Below, piece after piece: positions 28,260 to 37,642 of a stretch of DNA of 64,000 bases. Position 1 is the stretch's first letter. Every line of letters begins with the position of its first letter. The notes beneath the pieces were generated by a model, which worked only from the letters and a program-made list of their open reading frames with translations, had not been told where the DNA came from and searched no databases. This stretch comes from Afipia massiliensis. GTDB lineage: Bacteria; Pseudomonadota; Alphaproteobacteria; Rhizobiales; Xanthobacteraceae. The translations under genes were made by a program, and so were the position numbers. The DNA lies in NCBI RefSeq assembly GCF_014203115.1, contig NZ_JACHIJ010000001.1, forward strand, positions 806,001 to 870,000, given 5' to 3'.

Positions 28260-28730
28260 TCAGGGACGAATGACGGTGTAGCCGCTCTCGCTCAGGATCA
28301 GCAGTTGCCCGACGCCGACCTGCACTTCGATGGCATGCGGATTGATCTTCGGCCGCGTCCCGGTCTCGTGCTCGATAGTATCGAGCGTGTTGCCGCAGAC
28401 ATCAAAACGAACGCCCTGTGTGCTGAGGCTATCGACTAGTTGCCGGTTTTCGCTGGTGTCGCGCAAGAGGTCGATGCCCGGCCCGAAAGCCACCACCTCG
28501 ATCGCGATCTTGTCCTGCCCGTAGGCCTTCTGAAGATTGCTCGCGACGCTCAGGACCAGCCGCTGCTTTTTCGGATCGGAATCGGACAGCTGCAACGCGA
28601 TGAAATGCTCGGCGAAGGGCTTGTCCTCGGGCGGCTTGGCTCCAGCCTTCGTTTGTGCGCCAGCCGGACGCGAAACGGCCGAGGCCAGCGCAGCAAGAGC
28701 GGCTGAGTAAAACAGTTGACGACGATTCAT
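28260..28730 (-). CDS. exported DsrE-like protein
   Basis: 156 residues: a signal sequence with a twin Arg near the N-terminus (MNRRQLFYSAALAALASA) and a DsrE/F-like fold. The single domain cysteine, in VRFDVCGNTLDTI, is at the position expected for a sulfur-carrying residue. The start is ATG 28730; the open frame extends upstream but only through non-coding sequence. It lies downstream of a YeeE/YedE gene and converges on soxT with only three bases between stops. It is a second exported DsrE-like protein, distinct from 15096-15617. Confidence 0.8.
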   Translation of the reverse strand: MNRRQLFYSAALAALASAVSRPAGAQTKAGAKPPEDKPFAEHFIALQLSDSDPKKQRLVLSVASNLQKAYGQDKIAIEVVAFGPGIDLLRDTSENRQLVDSLSTQGVRFDVCGNTLDTIEHETGTRPKINPHAIEVQVGVGQLLILSESGYTVIRP

Positions 28731-28845
28731 GGTGGCTTGCCTTTTCCGGCCGACAACGCGGCGGGAGAATGCAGGAGCACTTTCAGGACGACAAGGTGCC
28801 GTCGCAAACGTTCTGGTGAACGCTCCGGGAACCGGGATATTGCCG

Positions 28846-29895
28846 TTAGCGCGTCGCCAGCGCCGGAATGATAACCGGTCCGCGAATGCCGAGCGCAGCA
28901 CCCGAAATGATTCCGGCGACCGCGATGAACGACGGCATTCCCAGCGTGGATAAGCCGGTCAGTCCCTGCCCGATCGAACAGCCGTAAGCCATCGCACCGC
29001 CGATGCCCATCAGCGCCGCGCCGGAGATCGAGCGCACCATGTGGTTCGGCGAAGTGTAGCCCTCAAGCTTGAAACGTCCGGTCACGACTGCCGTCACAAG
29101 GCTGCCGGAGAGCACGCCCGCGACAAGCGCGATGCCGAAGCTCAACGTCAGGCCAGTGGAGAGCATCGTGTATTGCAACGAATCCGCGATCGGCGAAACG
29201 AAGGAGAGCGACGTCACCGGAATCGGGTTGAAATCATCGGCGCCGAGCCAGCCGGTGGTGAGCCAGCCGGCAGTGACCAGAAGGCCAACAGCGAGACCGG
29301 CCGCGATCTGGCCGTAAGCGCGGCGGAACTGGCGGTCGGAGAACGCGAAGATCAGCAGCGCGCCGCTCGCGATCAGCGTCACGGCGATGCGGGCCACGAA
29401 CTCGTCAATGCCCATGCTGGCGAGCAGTCCCGGCGCGGAGACAGCGGCCGGCGTGGTCTGCGTCGCCTGGAGAACGCCGAGACGCGCAGGCGCGATCAGG
29501 CCCTTCAGGGTCATCTGGGCGGCGATGCCGATGATGGCGATCACGACCAGCGAGCGAAGATTGCCCTTGCCGAGCAGAACCAGCGCGCGCGAGGCGCAGC
29601 CGTTGGACAGAACCATGCCGAAGCCGAACAGCAGGCCACCGGCGAAAATCAGCGGCGCGGAGAACGAGGGCTGCAGATAGATCGACTTGGCGATATCGAC
29701 GAGGCCTGCGCCCGCGATGAACTGCGTTCCCAGAATCGCGACGGCCAGCGCCAGCGCGTAACTGCGAACCTTGCGGCCGTCGTTGGCGGTCCACCAGTCG
29801 CGAAGGCTGCTCATCAGGCAGAAGCCGCTGAGAAGACCGACGACGCCGAACGCGAGACCAATCGCGAAACCAGCAGAAACCGGGATACCGGGCAT
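28846..29895 (-). CDS. second YeeE/YedE-family membrane transporter
   Basis: A 349-residue polytopic membrane protein, a homologue of the SoxT-like protein encoded 0.6 kb away. Pore cysteines occur in GLLSGFCLM (Cys26), VLSNGCASRAL and AYGCSIGQGL, the last two matching the YeeE signature. The start is ATG 29895 (MPGIPVSAGF), preceded by AAGGAACTCC; the frame upstream lacks coding character. It is likely co-transcribed with the exported DsrE-like gene, suggesting a transport-plus-carrier pair. The substrate may be thiosulfate or another sulfur anion. Confidence 0.85.
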   Translation of the reverse strand: MPGIPVSAGFAIGLAFGVVGLLSGFCLMSSLRDWWTANDGRKVRSYALALAVAILGTQFIAGAGLVDIAKSIYLQPSFSAPLIFAGGLLFGFGMVLSNGCASRALVLLGKGNLRSLVVIAIIGIAAQMTLKGLIAPARLGVLQATQTTPAAVSAPGLLASMGIDEFVARIAVTLIASGALLIFAFSDRQFRRAYGQIAAGLAVGLLVTAGWLTTGWLGADDFNPIPVTSLSFVSPIADSLQYTMLSTGLTLSFGIALVAGVLSGSLVTAVVTGRFKLEGYTSPNHMVRSISGAALMGIGGAMAYGCSIGQGLTGLSTLGMPSFIAVAGIISGAALGIRGPVIIPALATR

Positions 29896-30186
29896 GACGG
29901 AGTTCCTTGACCACAATCGATAACGTCTGGAGAACAAATATCTATTCGCCCGCTTGCAAAGGGTCCATATCGTTGAAAAACTAAGGATATTCTTGCCCAC
30001 GCAGCGAAAAATGGAGAGAGTCCTGCTATTCTGAGAGGCGCCAGGCGGAAATCCTTCTCCCATGCTTCAGCAAAAATCCGTGCTGCCGGCGGCACTCTCT
30101 ATAATCCTGCCCCATAGCCGGTCTATTCTGGCCGCATGAGATCAAACGCACCCCTCCCCGCCCCCGCCAATTCCCCCAGAGACGGT

Positions 30187-33021
30187 ATGAACCCAGTTAA
30201 AGCTCTCACGACTCACGGCCAGGCCATCTGGCTTGATTTCCTTGCACGCGGTTTCATCGCCAATGGCGAACTCAAGGCGCTGGTCGACAGCGACGGGGTG
30301 CGCGGCGTCACGTCCAATCCTTCGATCTTCGAGAAGGCGATTGGCGGCAGCGATGAGTATGACGGGGCCGTCTCCGCACTCCTGAAAGAGCGCGACCGGC
30401 CCGTGGGTGATCTTTATGAAGCGCTGGCCGTGGAAGACATTCAGCGCGCTGCAGACGCACTGCATTCGGTCTATGCCGCACTGAAGGGCACTGACGGCTA
30501 TGTCAGCCTCGAAGTCTCGCCTTATCTGGCGCGCGACACCGAGGGCACCATCGCCGAGGCGCAGCGGCTCTGGAAAGATGTCGGCCGCGCCAACCTGATG
30601 GTGAAGGTGCCGGGAACACGCGAGGGCGTGCCGGCGATCCGCGCGCTGATTTCGCAGGGCATCAGCATCAATGTCACGCTGCTGTTCTCGCAGAAGATGT
30701 ACGCCGAAGTTCTGGAAGCCTATATCTCCGGCCTTGAAACCTTCATCGCGGGCGGTGGCGACCCGAAGCGCATCGCCAGCGTGGCCAGCTTCTTCGTCAG
30801 CCGCATCGATACTGCGGTCGATACTCAACTCGACGGCAAGATCGCCGCCGCGAGTGGCGATGAGAAGGCAAAGCTCGAAGCACTCAAGGGCAAGGTAGCC
30901 ATCGCCAACGCCAAGCTGGCGTATCAGCATTATCTGAAAGTGATCGGAAGCGAGCGCTGGAAAAAACTCGCCGCGAAAGGCGCACAGGTCCAGCGCCTGC
31001 TGTGGGCCTCGACCGGCACCAAGAACAAGGCCTACAGCGACGTGCTGTATGTCGAGGAACTGATCGGACGCGATACGGTCAACACCGTACCGCCCGCGAC
31101 CCTCGATGCCTTCCGGGATCACGGCAAGCCGCGAGACAGTCTCGAAGAAAACATTGCGGACGCCGAGAGCGTGCTCACTGGCCTCGCGAAAAGCGGCATC
31201 TCGCTCGACGCGATCACCGAAGCGCTGGTCGACGATGGCGTCAAGCTGTTCGCAGAGGCCTTCGACAAGCTGCTTGGCGCCGTCGCGCAAAAGCGTGCTG
31301 CAATTCTCGGTTCGCGTATCGATGCGCAGACCATCAAGCTGACGGTGGAGATCGAGAAGGACGCCAGGGCCTTGTCGGAGCGCTGGCGTGCGGATGGGAC
31401 TATCCGCGCCTTGTGGCAGCGCGATGCGTCGGTCTGGACCGGCACTGATGAGAGCAAGTGGCTCGGATGGCTCGATGTCGTCGCCCGCGAGCAGAGCGAC
31501 ACGGCTCGCTATGTTGCGTTTTCCGGATGGGTGAAGAGCAAGAACTTCAGCGACGTTGTCGTGCTCGGCATGGGCGGCTCGAGTCTCGGGCCGGAAGTGC
31601 TCGCCGAAACCTATGGTCAGATCGACGGCTTTCCGAAACTGCGCATTCTGGACTCCACCGATCCCGCTCAAGTCCGGCGGACCGAAGCCGCAATCAATCT
31701 CGACAGGACGCTGTTCATCGTGTCGAGCAAATCCGGCGGCACCACCGAGCCAAACGCGCTGATGGAGTATTTCTTCATTCGCGCCGGCGCGAAGGCAGCC
31801 GAGCGTTTTGTCGCGGTGACCGATCCCGGTTCATCGCTTGAAAGGGTGGCAACCGCGCGCGGCTTTGCGCAGATTTTCCTCGGCGATCCGACCATCGGTG
31901 GCCGTTACTCGGTGCTGTCGCCGTTCGGTCTCGTACCTGCGGCAGCGGCTGGAATCGATGTGTCGGAGTTTCTCGGCCTTGCCGCCGCGATGGTGCGCTC
32001 CTGCGGTCCCGATGTGCCGCCTGCGGAGAATCCGGGCATTCAGTTGGGATTGGCGCTTGCTGCTGCCGCGAAACATGGCCGCGACAAGCTCACCCTGACC
32101 GGATCGAAACGCATCGCCGATTTCGGCGCTTGGGCCGAGCAGTTGATCGCCGAATCCACCGGCAAGAACGGCAAGGCGCTGATCCCGCTTGAGGGCGAGC
32201 CGCTCGGCGAGCCGGAGATTTACGGCAACGATCGCTTGTTCATCGATCTGCGGCTGAAGGACGATAGCGACAACGCGCGTAAGACCGCGCTTACAGCACT
32301 GGAGGCGGCAGGACATCCGGTCGTTCGCATTGTCGTGACCAGCCCCGCACATATCGGACAGGAGTTCTTCCGCTTCGAGATTGCAACCGCGATTGCGGGC
32401 GCAGTCATGGGCATCAATCCGTTCGACCAGCCAGACGTCGAGGCCGCGAAGATCAAGACGCGCGAGCTGACATCTGCGTTCGAAAAATCCGGCGCGTTGC
32501 CGGCTGAGACCGCCATTGCGACCGACGGAGCGATTGCGATTTATACCGATGCGGCGAACGCCGGCGCATTGCGTAAATCCGGCGCGGGCAACGATCTCGC
32601 ATCATGGCTCAAGGCGCATCTCGGTCGCATCAAGGCGAATGATTATGTGGCCACCCTCGCCTATCTCGACCGTAGCGACGCCAACATTGCTGCGATCCAG
32701 AGCATCCGCATGGCGATCCGCAACAGCAGGCACGTTGCGACCTGCGTCGGATTCGGGCCGCGCTTCCTGCACTCCACCGGACAGGCCTACAAAGGCGGCC
32801 CGAACAATGGTGTGTTCCTCCAGATCACCGCGGACAACGCCGCCGATCTCGATGTGCCCGGCCAGAAGACGAGTTTTGGTGTGATCGAAGCGGCGCAGGC
32901 ACGCGGCGATTTCGATGTGCTGACAGGACGCGGCAGGCGGGCGCTGCGGCTTCACATCACAGGCGATGTGGCGAAGGGATTGGCGATCATCGCCGCAGCT
33001 GTTCAGGGTGCCTTGAAGTAA
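30187..33021 (+). CDS. tal-pgi: bifunctional transaldolase / glucose-6-phosphate isomerase
   Basis: A natural fusion of 944 residues. The N-terminal transaldolase (about 1-350) has the motif GVTSNPSIFEKAI and the Schiff-base lysine in NLMVKVPGT. The C-terminal phosphoglucose isomerase (about 400-944) has the sugar-phosphate site VSSKSGGTTEPN, GSSLGPEV, and the end motif ATCVGFGPRFLHSTGQ. It links the non-oxidative pentose phosphate branch to the Entner-Doudoroff/gluconeogenic hexose pool. I start at ATG 30187 (MNPVKALTTHG); ATG 30136 adds 17 proline-rich residues that look unlike the family start. It seems to be transcribed alone. Confidence 0.95.
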   Translation: MNPVKALTTHGQAIWLDFLARGFIANGELKALVDSDGVRGVTSNPSIFEKAIGGSDEYDGAVSALLKERDRPVGDLYEALAVEDIQRAADALHSVYAALKGTDGYVSLEVSPYLARDTEGTIAEAQRLWKDVGRANLMVKVPGTREGVPAIRALISQGISINVTLLFSQKMYAEVLEAYISGLETFIAGGGDPKRIASVASFFVSRIDTAVDTQLDGKIAAASGDEKAKLEALKGKVAIANAKLAYQHYLKVIGSERWKKLAAKGAQVQRLLWASTGTKNKAYSDVLYVEELIGRDTVNTVPPATLDAFRDHGKPRDSLEENIADAESVLTGLAKSGISLDAITEALVDDGVKLFAEAFDKLLGAVAQKRAAILGSRIDAQTIKLTVEIEKDARALSERWRADGTIRALWQRDASVWTGTDESKWLGWLDVVAREQSDTARYVAFSGWVKSKNFSDVVVLGMGGSSLGPEVLAETYGQIDGFPKLRILDSTDPAQVRRTEAAINLDRTLFIVSSKSGGTTEPNALMEYFFIRAGAKAAERFVAVTDPGSSLERVATARGFAQIFLGDPTIGGRYSVLSPFGLVPAAAAGIDVSEFLGLAAAMVRSCGPDVPPAENPGIQLGLALAAAAKHGRDKLTLTGSKRIADFGAWAEQLIAESTGKNGKALIPLEGEPLGEPEIYGNDRLFIDLRLKDDSDNARKTALTALEAAGHPVVRIVVTSPAHIGQEFFRFEIATAIAGAVMGINPFDQPDVEAAKIKTRELTSAFEKSGALPAETAIATDGAIAIYTDAANAGALRKSGAGNDLASWLKAHLGRIKANDYVATLAYLDRSDANIAAIQSIRMAIRNSRHVATCVGFGPRFLHSTGQAYKGGPNNGVFLQITADNAADLDVPGQKTSFGVIEAAQARGDFDVLTGRGRRALRLHITGDVAKGLAIIAAAVQGALK

Positions 33022-33031
33022 GCGCTGAAAA

Positions 33032-33061
33032 AGGATCGCTCGGACTTATCCTAGCGATCCT
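33032..33061 (-). terminator. terminator shared by converging genes
   Basis: A perfect 9-bp stem AGGATCGCT/AGCGATCCT is followed on the minus strand by five T residues. It overlaps the last codons of the minus-strand dehydrogenase and lies 11 bp beyond tal-pgi, so it can end transcription from both sides, better from the minus strand. Confidence 0.75.
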
Positions 33062-33941
33062 CAACAGCCGACGCGATGAAGCGATAGATGTCCGTGTGAT
33101 CGGCATTCTTGTCGAGCGCGGCCTTGGCGTTCTCCCAGAGCGTCGCGATGGTTTCCGCGTTCGACGGATCGAGCCCGACGAGCTTCGACAGATCGGCGGC
33201 GATGCGCAGATCCTTGGCCATCAAGGCCAGGGAGAATCCTGACGCGAACGTCTCCGAGATCACGAACTGCTTCATCTTGACGTCGGTGGAATTGTTCTTG
33301 CCCGTCGAGGCGTTGAGCACGTCGATGACAGTCTCAGGCTGCAAGCCGAAGCGGCGGCCCACCAGCAGCGCTTCGCAGGCTGCGACAAGCCCCGCCGCGG
33401 AAACATAGTTGTTCAGCGCCTTCATCGCATGACCCGAGCCTAGCGGTCCGGTCGCGAAGACCGATTTCGCCATGGCCTGCAGCACCGGCTTCGCGCGCTC
33501 CACGAGCGCTGCGTCACCTCCAGCCATAATCGACAGGGTGCCGTCGATGGCGCGCTTGACGCCGCCGGACACCGGCGCATCGATCAGCGCAATCCCGCGC
33601 GCGGCAAGATCCTTGCCGAGCGACTGGGTATCGACCGGCACCGACGAACTCATGTCGATGATCAGTGCGTTCTTCGCAAGAACGTCGGCGACGCCCTGCT
33701 CGCCGAGCACAGCCTCGCGCACGATCCTGCTGTCCGGCAGCATGGTGATCAATATCGACGCATCTTTTGCGGCCTCGCGTCCGCTCGCGAAAACCTCTCC
33801 GCCCACCGCAGCTAGCGCGTCGCGCGCGGAAGCTGACAGGTCCGCACCGCGAACCGTGAAACCTGCGGCGATGCAGCGTTTCACCATGGGCAGACCCATT
33901 TGCCCGAGACCTATGAACACAACAGTGTCGGGTGTCGCCAT
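33051..33941 (-). CDS. beta-hydroxyacid dehydrogenase (3-hydroxyisobutyrate dehydrogenase family)
   Basis: 296 residues: an N-terminal Rossmann domain with VFIGLGQMGLPM, the substrate motif DAPVSGGVKRA near 120-130, and the catalytic lysine segment GSGHAMKALNNYV near 170. The C-terminal helical domain completes the family. It oxidises a beta-hydroxyacid such as 3-hydroxyisobutyrate, tartronate semialdehyde (reverse direction) or 2-(hydroxymethyl)glutarate; the sequence does not decide. It follows an aldehyde dehydrogenase by 81 bp on the same strand, so the two may act in sequence on alcohol and aldehyde. Confidence 0.9.
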   Translation of the reverse strand: MATPDTVVFIGLGQMGLPMVKRCIAAGFTVRGADLSASARDALAAVGGEVFASGREAAKDASILITMLPDSRIVREAVLGEQGVADVLAKNALIIDMSSSVPVDTQSLGKDLAARGIALIDAPVSGGVKRAIDGTLSIMAGGDAALVERAKPVLQAMAKSVFATGPLGSGHAMKALNNYVSAAGLVAACEALLVGRRFGLQPETVIDVLNASTGKNNSTDVKMKQFVISETFASGFSLALMAKDLRIAADLSKLVGLDPSNAETIATLWENAKAALDKNADHTDIYRFIASAVEDR

Positions 33942-34022
33942 GGTGCTTCGATCCGTGTTGGCCTTAGAATAAAATATGCCGGCGCGAGTAACCCCGCGCC
34001 GGCAAAATCATAGCGAACGATC

Positions 34023-35453
34023 TCAGGCTGCGTTGAAGCCAGCGATCGCCTTGGCTTCGAGATACTCCTCGAGGCCGAACTTGCCCCACTCGCGGCCGTT
34101 GCCCGACTGCTTGTAGCCGCCAAATGGCGCGGTGCGCTCGTTCGGCACGCCGTTGAGGTTGACGTTGCCGGCGCGGATCTGACGGCCGACCTTGCGCGCA
34201 CGCTCCACCGTGCCGGCCGAGACGTAACCTGCAAGACCGTAGGGCGTATCGTTAGCGATCTTCACCGCATCCGCTTCGTCCTTCGCACCCATGATCACCA
34301 GAACCGGCCCGAAAATTTCCTCGCGGGCGATGGTCATTTCGTCGGTGACGTCGGAGAACACGGTCGGGCGAACGTAGAAGCCCTTGTTGACTCCTTCCGG
34401 AAGGCCAACGCCGCCGGCGACCAGCGTCGCGCCTTCGTCGATGCCCTTCTGAATCAGGCTCTGGATCTTGTCCCACTGCGTGCGGTTGACCACCGGACCG
34501 ATGGTGGTGCCTTCGGCGCGCGGATCGCCCGCCTTGGTCTTGTCGGCAACAGCCTTGGCGATCGCCGCGATCTCCTTGATCTTCGCCTGCGGCACGATCA
34601 TGCGCGACGGCGCGTTGCAGGACTGGCCGGAGTTGTTGAACATGTGCGCCACGCCGCCGGTCACAGCCTTGGTGAAGTCCGCGTCATCAAGAATGATGTT
34701 CGGCGACTTGCCGCCCAGTTCCTGGCTGACGCGCTTCACGGTGTTGGCCGCGCGCTTCGCAACGTCGATACCGGCGCGGGTCGAACCGGTGAACGAGATC
34801 ATGTCGATCCCGGGATGTTCGCTCATGGCGACGCCGACATCCGGGCCGAGGCCGTTGACCAGGTTGAACACACCCTTCGGCACGCCCGCTTCATGCAGGA
34901 TTTCCGCGAAGATCAGCGCCGACGACGGCGTGTATTCCGATGGCTTCAGGACCATGGTGCAGCCGGCAGCGATCGCGGGCGCGACCTTGCAGGCGATCTG
35001 GTTGAGCGGCCAGTTCCATGGCGTGATCATGCCGATGACGCCGACCGGTTCGCGGACGACGACGGCGGAGCCGATCGGCTCCTCGAACTGGTAGTTCTTG
35101 AGAACCTCGAGGGTCGATGCGAGATGGCCGAGACCGGCGCCTGCCTGCATTTTCTCCGCCATCGGCAGCGGCGCGCCCATTTCATCGGACACCGCAGCGC
35201 CGATATCCTTCATCCGGGTCTTGTAGACCGCGATGATCTTTTCGAGCAGCGCAACGCGCTCCTCGCGGCTGGTCTGCGAGAAGGTCTCGAAGGCGCGGCG
35301 CGCGGCGGCGACCGCCTTGTCGACATCGGCTTTCGATCCAACCGCAATGTCATAGATCGCTTCTTCCGTCGCCGGATTGACCACCGGAATCGACTTCTTG
35401 ATAGCGGGATCCACCCAGCTGCCGTCGATATAGAACTGCATACGATTGGTCAT
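34023..35453 (-). CDS. NAD(P)-dependent aldehyde dehydrogenase
   Basis: 476 residues of the classical ALDH superfamily. It has a cofactor-binding N-terminal domain with PWNWPLNQIACKVAPAI, FTGSTRAGIDVA, the general-base Glu in QELGGKSPN, and the nucleophilic cysteine in FNNSGQSCNAPSRM. The end motif FGGYKQSGNGREWG is present. The start is ATG 35453 (MTNRMQFYIDG) with AAAGGAA upstream. It is co-directional with the hydroxyacid dehydrogenase and divergent from a LysR gene that probably controls both. The substrate is unknown. Confidence 0.93.
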   Translation of the reverse strand: MTNRMQFYIDGSWVDPAIKKSIPVVNPATEEAIYDIAVGSKADVDKAVAAARRAFETFSQTSREERVALLEKIIAVYKTRMKDIGAAVSDEMGAPLPMAEKMQAGAGLGHLASTLEVLKNYQFEEPIGSAVVVREPVGVIGMITPWNWPLNQIACKVAPAIAAGCTMVLKPSEYTPSSALIFAEILHEAGVPKGVFNLVNGLGPDVGVAMSEHPGIDMISFTGSTRAGIDVAKRAANTVKRVSQELGGKSPNIILDDADFTKAVTGGVAHMFNNSGQSCNAPSRMIVPQAKIKEIAAIAKAVADKTKAGDPRAEGTTIGPVVNRTQWDKIQSLIQKGIDEGATLVAGGVGLPEGVNKGFYVRPTVFSDVTDEMTIAREEIFGPVLVIMGAKDEADAVKIANDTPYGLAGYVSAGTVERARKVGRQIRAGNVNLNGVPNERTAPFGGYKQSGNGREWGKFGLEEYLEAKAIAGFNAA

Positions 35454-35773
35454 GACGTTTCCTTTACTGGCCGCGTTCGTGCGTAGATATTGATGGAATC
35501 GATCGTGCGATCGGTGAATTAGCAGACCGGCCCTCGCCGGCATATCGGGATCGTACCGCTCTTGCCGCTGAAGCGAAAGACCATTCCCGGTCGTTTCTCA
35601 TGACGTGCGGTCGCAGCGCATGCGAGGCATGCGTTCTCCTTGAGTTTCGAGGTTTCGTGCGGCGGGATGCGTCAAACATCACAACCACAGGGAGCTTTTG
35701 AGCCATCTCAATCCTTTTGACAATGGCATAGCATTCTGGATTAATATCGGCTTTCTCGATACGAGGACGGTCG
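35454..35773. other. intergenic region between aldehyde dehydrogenase and LysR genes
   Basis: 320 bp without a supported gene; the open frames in it lack start signals. It must contain the two divergent promoters. I see no strong palindrome, though the AT-rich stretch GCATTCTGGATTAATATCGG at about 35729-35748 is a plausible LysR contact. Confidence 0.5.
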
Positions 35774-36673
35774 ATGGATACCGAACTGGCCAGAACGTTT
35801 CTGACCGTCGTCGAAGCGGGCAACTTCATCAACGCCGCTGAACGGCTCCATGTAAGCCAGTCGACCGTCAGCACCCGAATCAACACGCTCGAAAATCTGC
35901 TTGGCTGCGTCATGTTCGTGCGCAACAAGGCCGGCACCACGTTGACGCCGGCCGGCCGTCAGTTTCAGCGACACGCGACCGCACTGGTCAGGACAGTCGC
36001 TCAGGCGCGGCACGATATTGGCCTCCCCGAGGGCTTCAGCGGAACGCTGGTGATCGGCGGCCGCATCGGGCTGTGGGAAGAATTCCTGCTGCAGTGGCTA
36101 CCGCTCATGCAAAAGGCGACACCGACAATCTCCATTCGGGCCGAAAGCAGCCTTGAACCTGAAATCATGCAGGGACTGATCGAAGGCCGGATCGATATCG
36201 GCGTGATGTACACGCCGCAAAGCCGTCCAGGCCTCAAGGTTGAACAGCTATTCGACGAGCGCCTTGTGATGGTCTCGACCAGCGCCAGGAACGCGCCCGA
36301 GCCGCAGGCTGGATATGTTTACGTGGATTGGGGTCCGGAATTCTATGCGCGGCACAGCGCCTGCTTCCCAAACTTCGGCGGACCATCGCTCACGGCAAAC
36401 ATCGGCTGGCTGGGACTGCAACACGTCATGAAGAGCGGAGGATCCGGCTATTTCCCGATGCGGATCGTCCTCCCCCACATCGCCGCGAAACGGTTGCATC
36501 TTGTCGCAGGTGCACCTGAATTTTCCGTGCCCGCGTATGTGGTCTATCCCGTCGATAGCGAACGCGAGGTGATCGCGAGCGCGATCGACATCATGCATCG
36601 GCTGGCCAGCTCAGCGACAAAAAGCAAGACTGCGGTAAAACCGGTCAAGCACGCAACCCGGGCCAAGCGATAG
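35774..36673 (+). CDS. LysR family transcriptional regulator
   Basis: 299 residues with the N-terminal helix-turn-helix FLTVVEAGNFINAAERLHVSQ, followed by STVSTRINTLENLLG, and a periplasmic-binding-protein-like effector domain (about residues 90-280). The C-terminus is a basic tail (TKSKTAVKPVKHATRAKR), longer than typical. By the usual arrangement it regulates the divergent aldehyde dehydrogenase/hydroxyacid dehydrogenase pair. The effector cannot be inferred. Confidence 0.93.
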   Translation: MDTELARTFLTVVEAGNFINAAERLHVSQSTVSTRINTLENLLGCVMFVRNKAGTTLTPAGRQFQRHATALVRTVAQARHDIGLPEGFSGTLVIGGRIGLWEEFLLQWLPLMQKATPTISIRAESSLEPEIMQGLIEGRIDIGVMYTPQSRPGLKVEQLFDERLVMVSTSARNAPEPQAGYVYVDWGPEFYARHSACFPNFGGPSLTANIGWLGLQHVMKSGGSGYFPMRIVLPHIAAKRLHLVAGAPEFSVPAYVVYPVDSEREVIASAIDIMHRLASSATKSKTAVKPVKHATRAKR

Positions 36674-36793
36674 CTTTCACGATGCGGCGCCGATGTATCA
36701 GGTTCTTCGATACAACCGGCCACTATTTATCACTTGCCAACCACTCCTTCGGGGCGAGGATAACAGATGCACATAATCGGTAACGGAGGAACG

Positions 36794-36973
36794 ATGTATC
36801 GAACGCCATCCGGGCAAGAAACTGCCCTCGCCAGCATGATCCGGAAAAGTACGGCCTCCCCATGCTGGCCTCGCGACGCCGACATGGAGCAGTCTTCCGA
36901 AAAATCTTCCAGCAAGCCGGCGTCTTCTGCGCCATCCGTGCCTGCCGATGCCCGGCGAGACGAAAGAACATGA
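36794..36973 (+). CDS. small hydrophilic protein translationally coupled to PAS gene
   Basis: 59 residues starting MYRTPSGQETALASM, with GGAGGA five bases upstream of the ATG, an excellent ribosome site. The stop overlaps the ATG of the PAS gene by 4 bp (ATGA). The C-terminal half is rich in Ser, Ala, Pro and charged residues, and probably disordered. I recognise no family. The combination of ribosome site and coupled stop/start is the main reason to accept it. Confidence 0.6.
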   Translation: MYRTPSGQETALASMIRKSTASPCWPRDADMEQSSEKSSSKPASSAPSVPADARRDERT

Positions 36974-37413
36974 CCGCAGTTTCAGCCAGTCTTGCCGATG
37001 CGCTGCTGGCATCAGCGTCAGATGCCATCATCGCAACCGACCGTAACGGCCTCGTCACTTTCTGGAATCCCGGTGCTGTGCGAATTTTCGGCTTCTCGTC
37101 CGATGAGGCGATGGGGCAACCGCTCGACTTCATCATTCCCGAAAATCTCAGGGCGCGCCATTGGGCTGGATATCGGAACACGATGGCAACCGGTGAAAGC
37201 CGCTATGGCGAGGGGGATCTGTTGTCGGTTCCGGCGCTGACCAAGAGCGGCCAGCGCATCTCCGTCGAGTTCACGATTGTCTTGTTGCGCGACGAACGCG
37301 GTCTGCCTGATGGAACGGTCGCCGTGCTGCGCGACGTGACCAGGAATTTCACAGAGAAACTCTCTTTGAGGCGCGAGGTTGCGGAGCTTCGACGGTCCAC
37401 CTCCAGCAGGTGA
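36970..37413 (+). CDS. PAS domain protein without output domain
   Basis: 147 residues consisting almost wholly of one PAS domain: ASDAIIATDRNGLVTFWNPG at the N-terminus, then FGFSSDEAMGQ and the strand region GTVAVLRDVTRNFTEK. No kinase, cyclase or DNA-binding domain follows, so it must signal through a partner. The start is ATG 36970, coupled to the small ORF before it. Similar stand-alone PAS proteins bind heme or flavin or act as helpers of sensor kinases; the ligand here is unknown. Confidence 0.85.
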   Translation: MTAVSASLADALLASASDAIIATDRNGLVTFWNPGAVRIFGFSSDEAMGQPLDFIIPENLRARHWAGYRNTMATGESRYGEGDLLSVPALTKSGQRISVEFTIVLLRDERGLPDGTVAVLRDVTRNFTEKLSLRREVAELRRSTSSR

Positions 37414-37642
37414 ACCGTCTCCGCCGTCCATTTCTGAAAATCTGATCTGATTTGACACCGTTCGGAACGAAAGGATAGCGTTCCGGCGACGTCATTTCCG
37501 CGACTCCAGCCGCGCGCTGGCATCCAAAATCGACGCACGTTGCGTTGCAAAAACCGCATCCCGGCTGGACGGCTGGGCAAAAGAATGTGCAGGACTATGA
37601 TGACGATCAGCCCCTGCGGACAATTGGAAAAGGCCCTGTAGC

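Noticed and set aside
33051-35453. The hydroxyacid and aldehyde dehydrogenases as later steps of the nicotinate pathway (2-(hydroxymethyl)glutarate dehydrogenase type).
   Set aside because: The family would allow it, but the genes are more than 15 kb away, face their own LysR regulator and lack the GTATAC operator.
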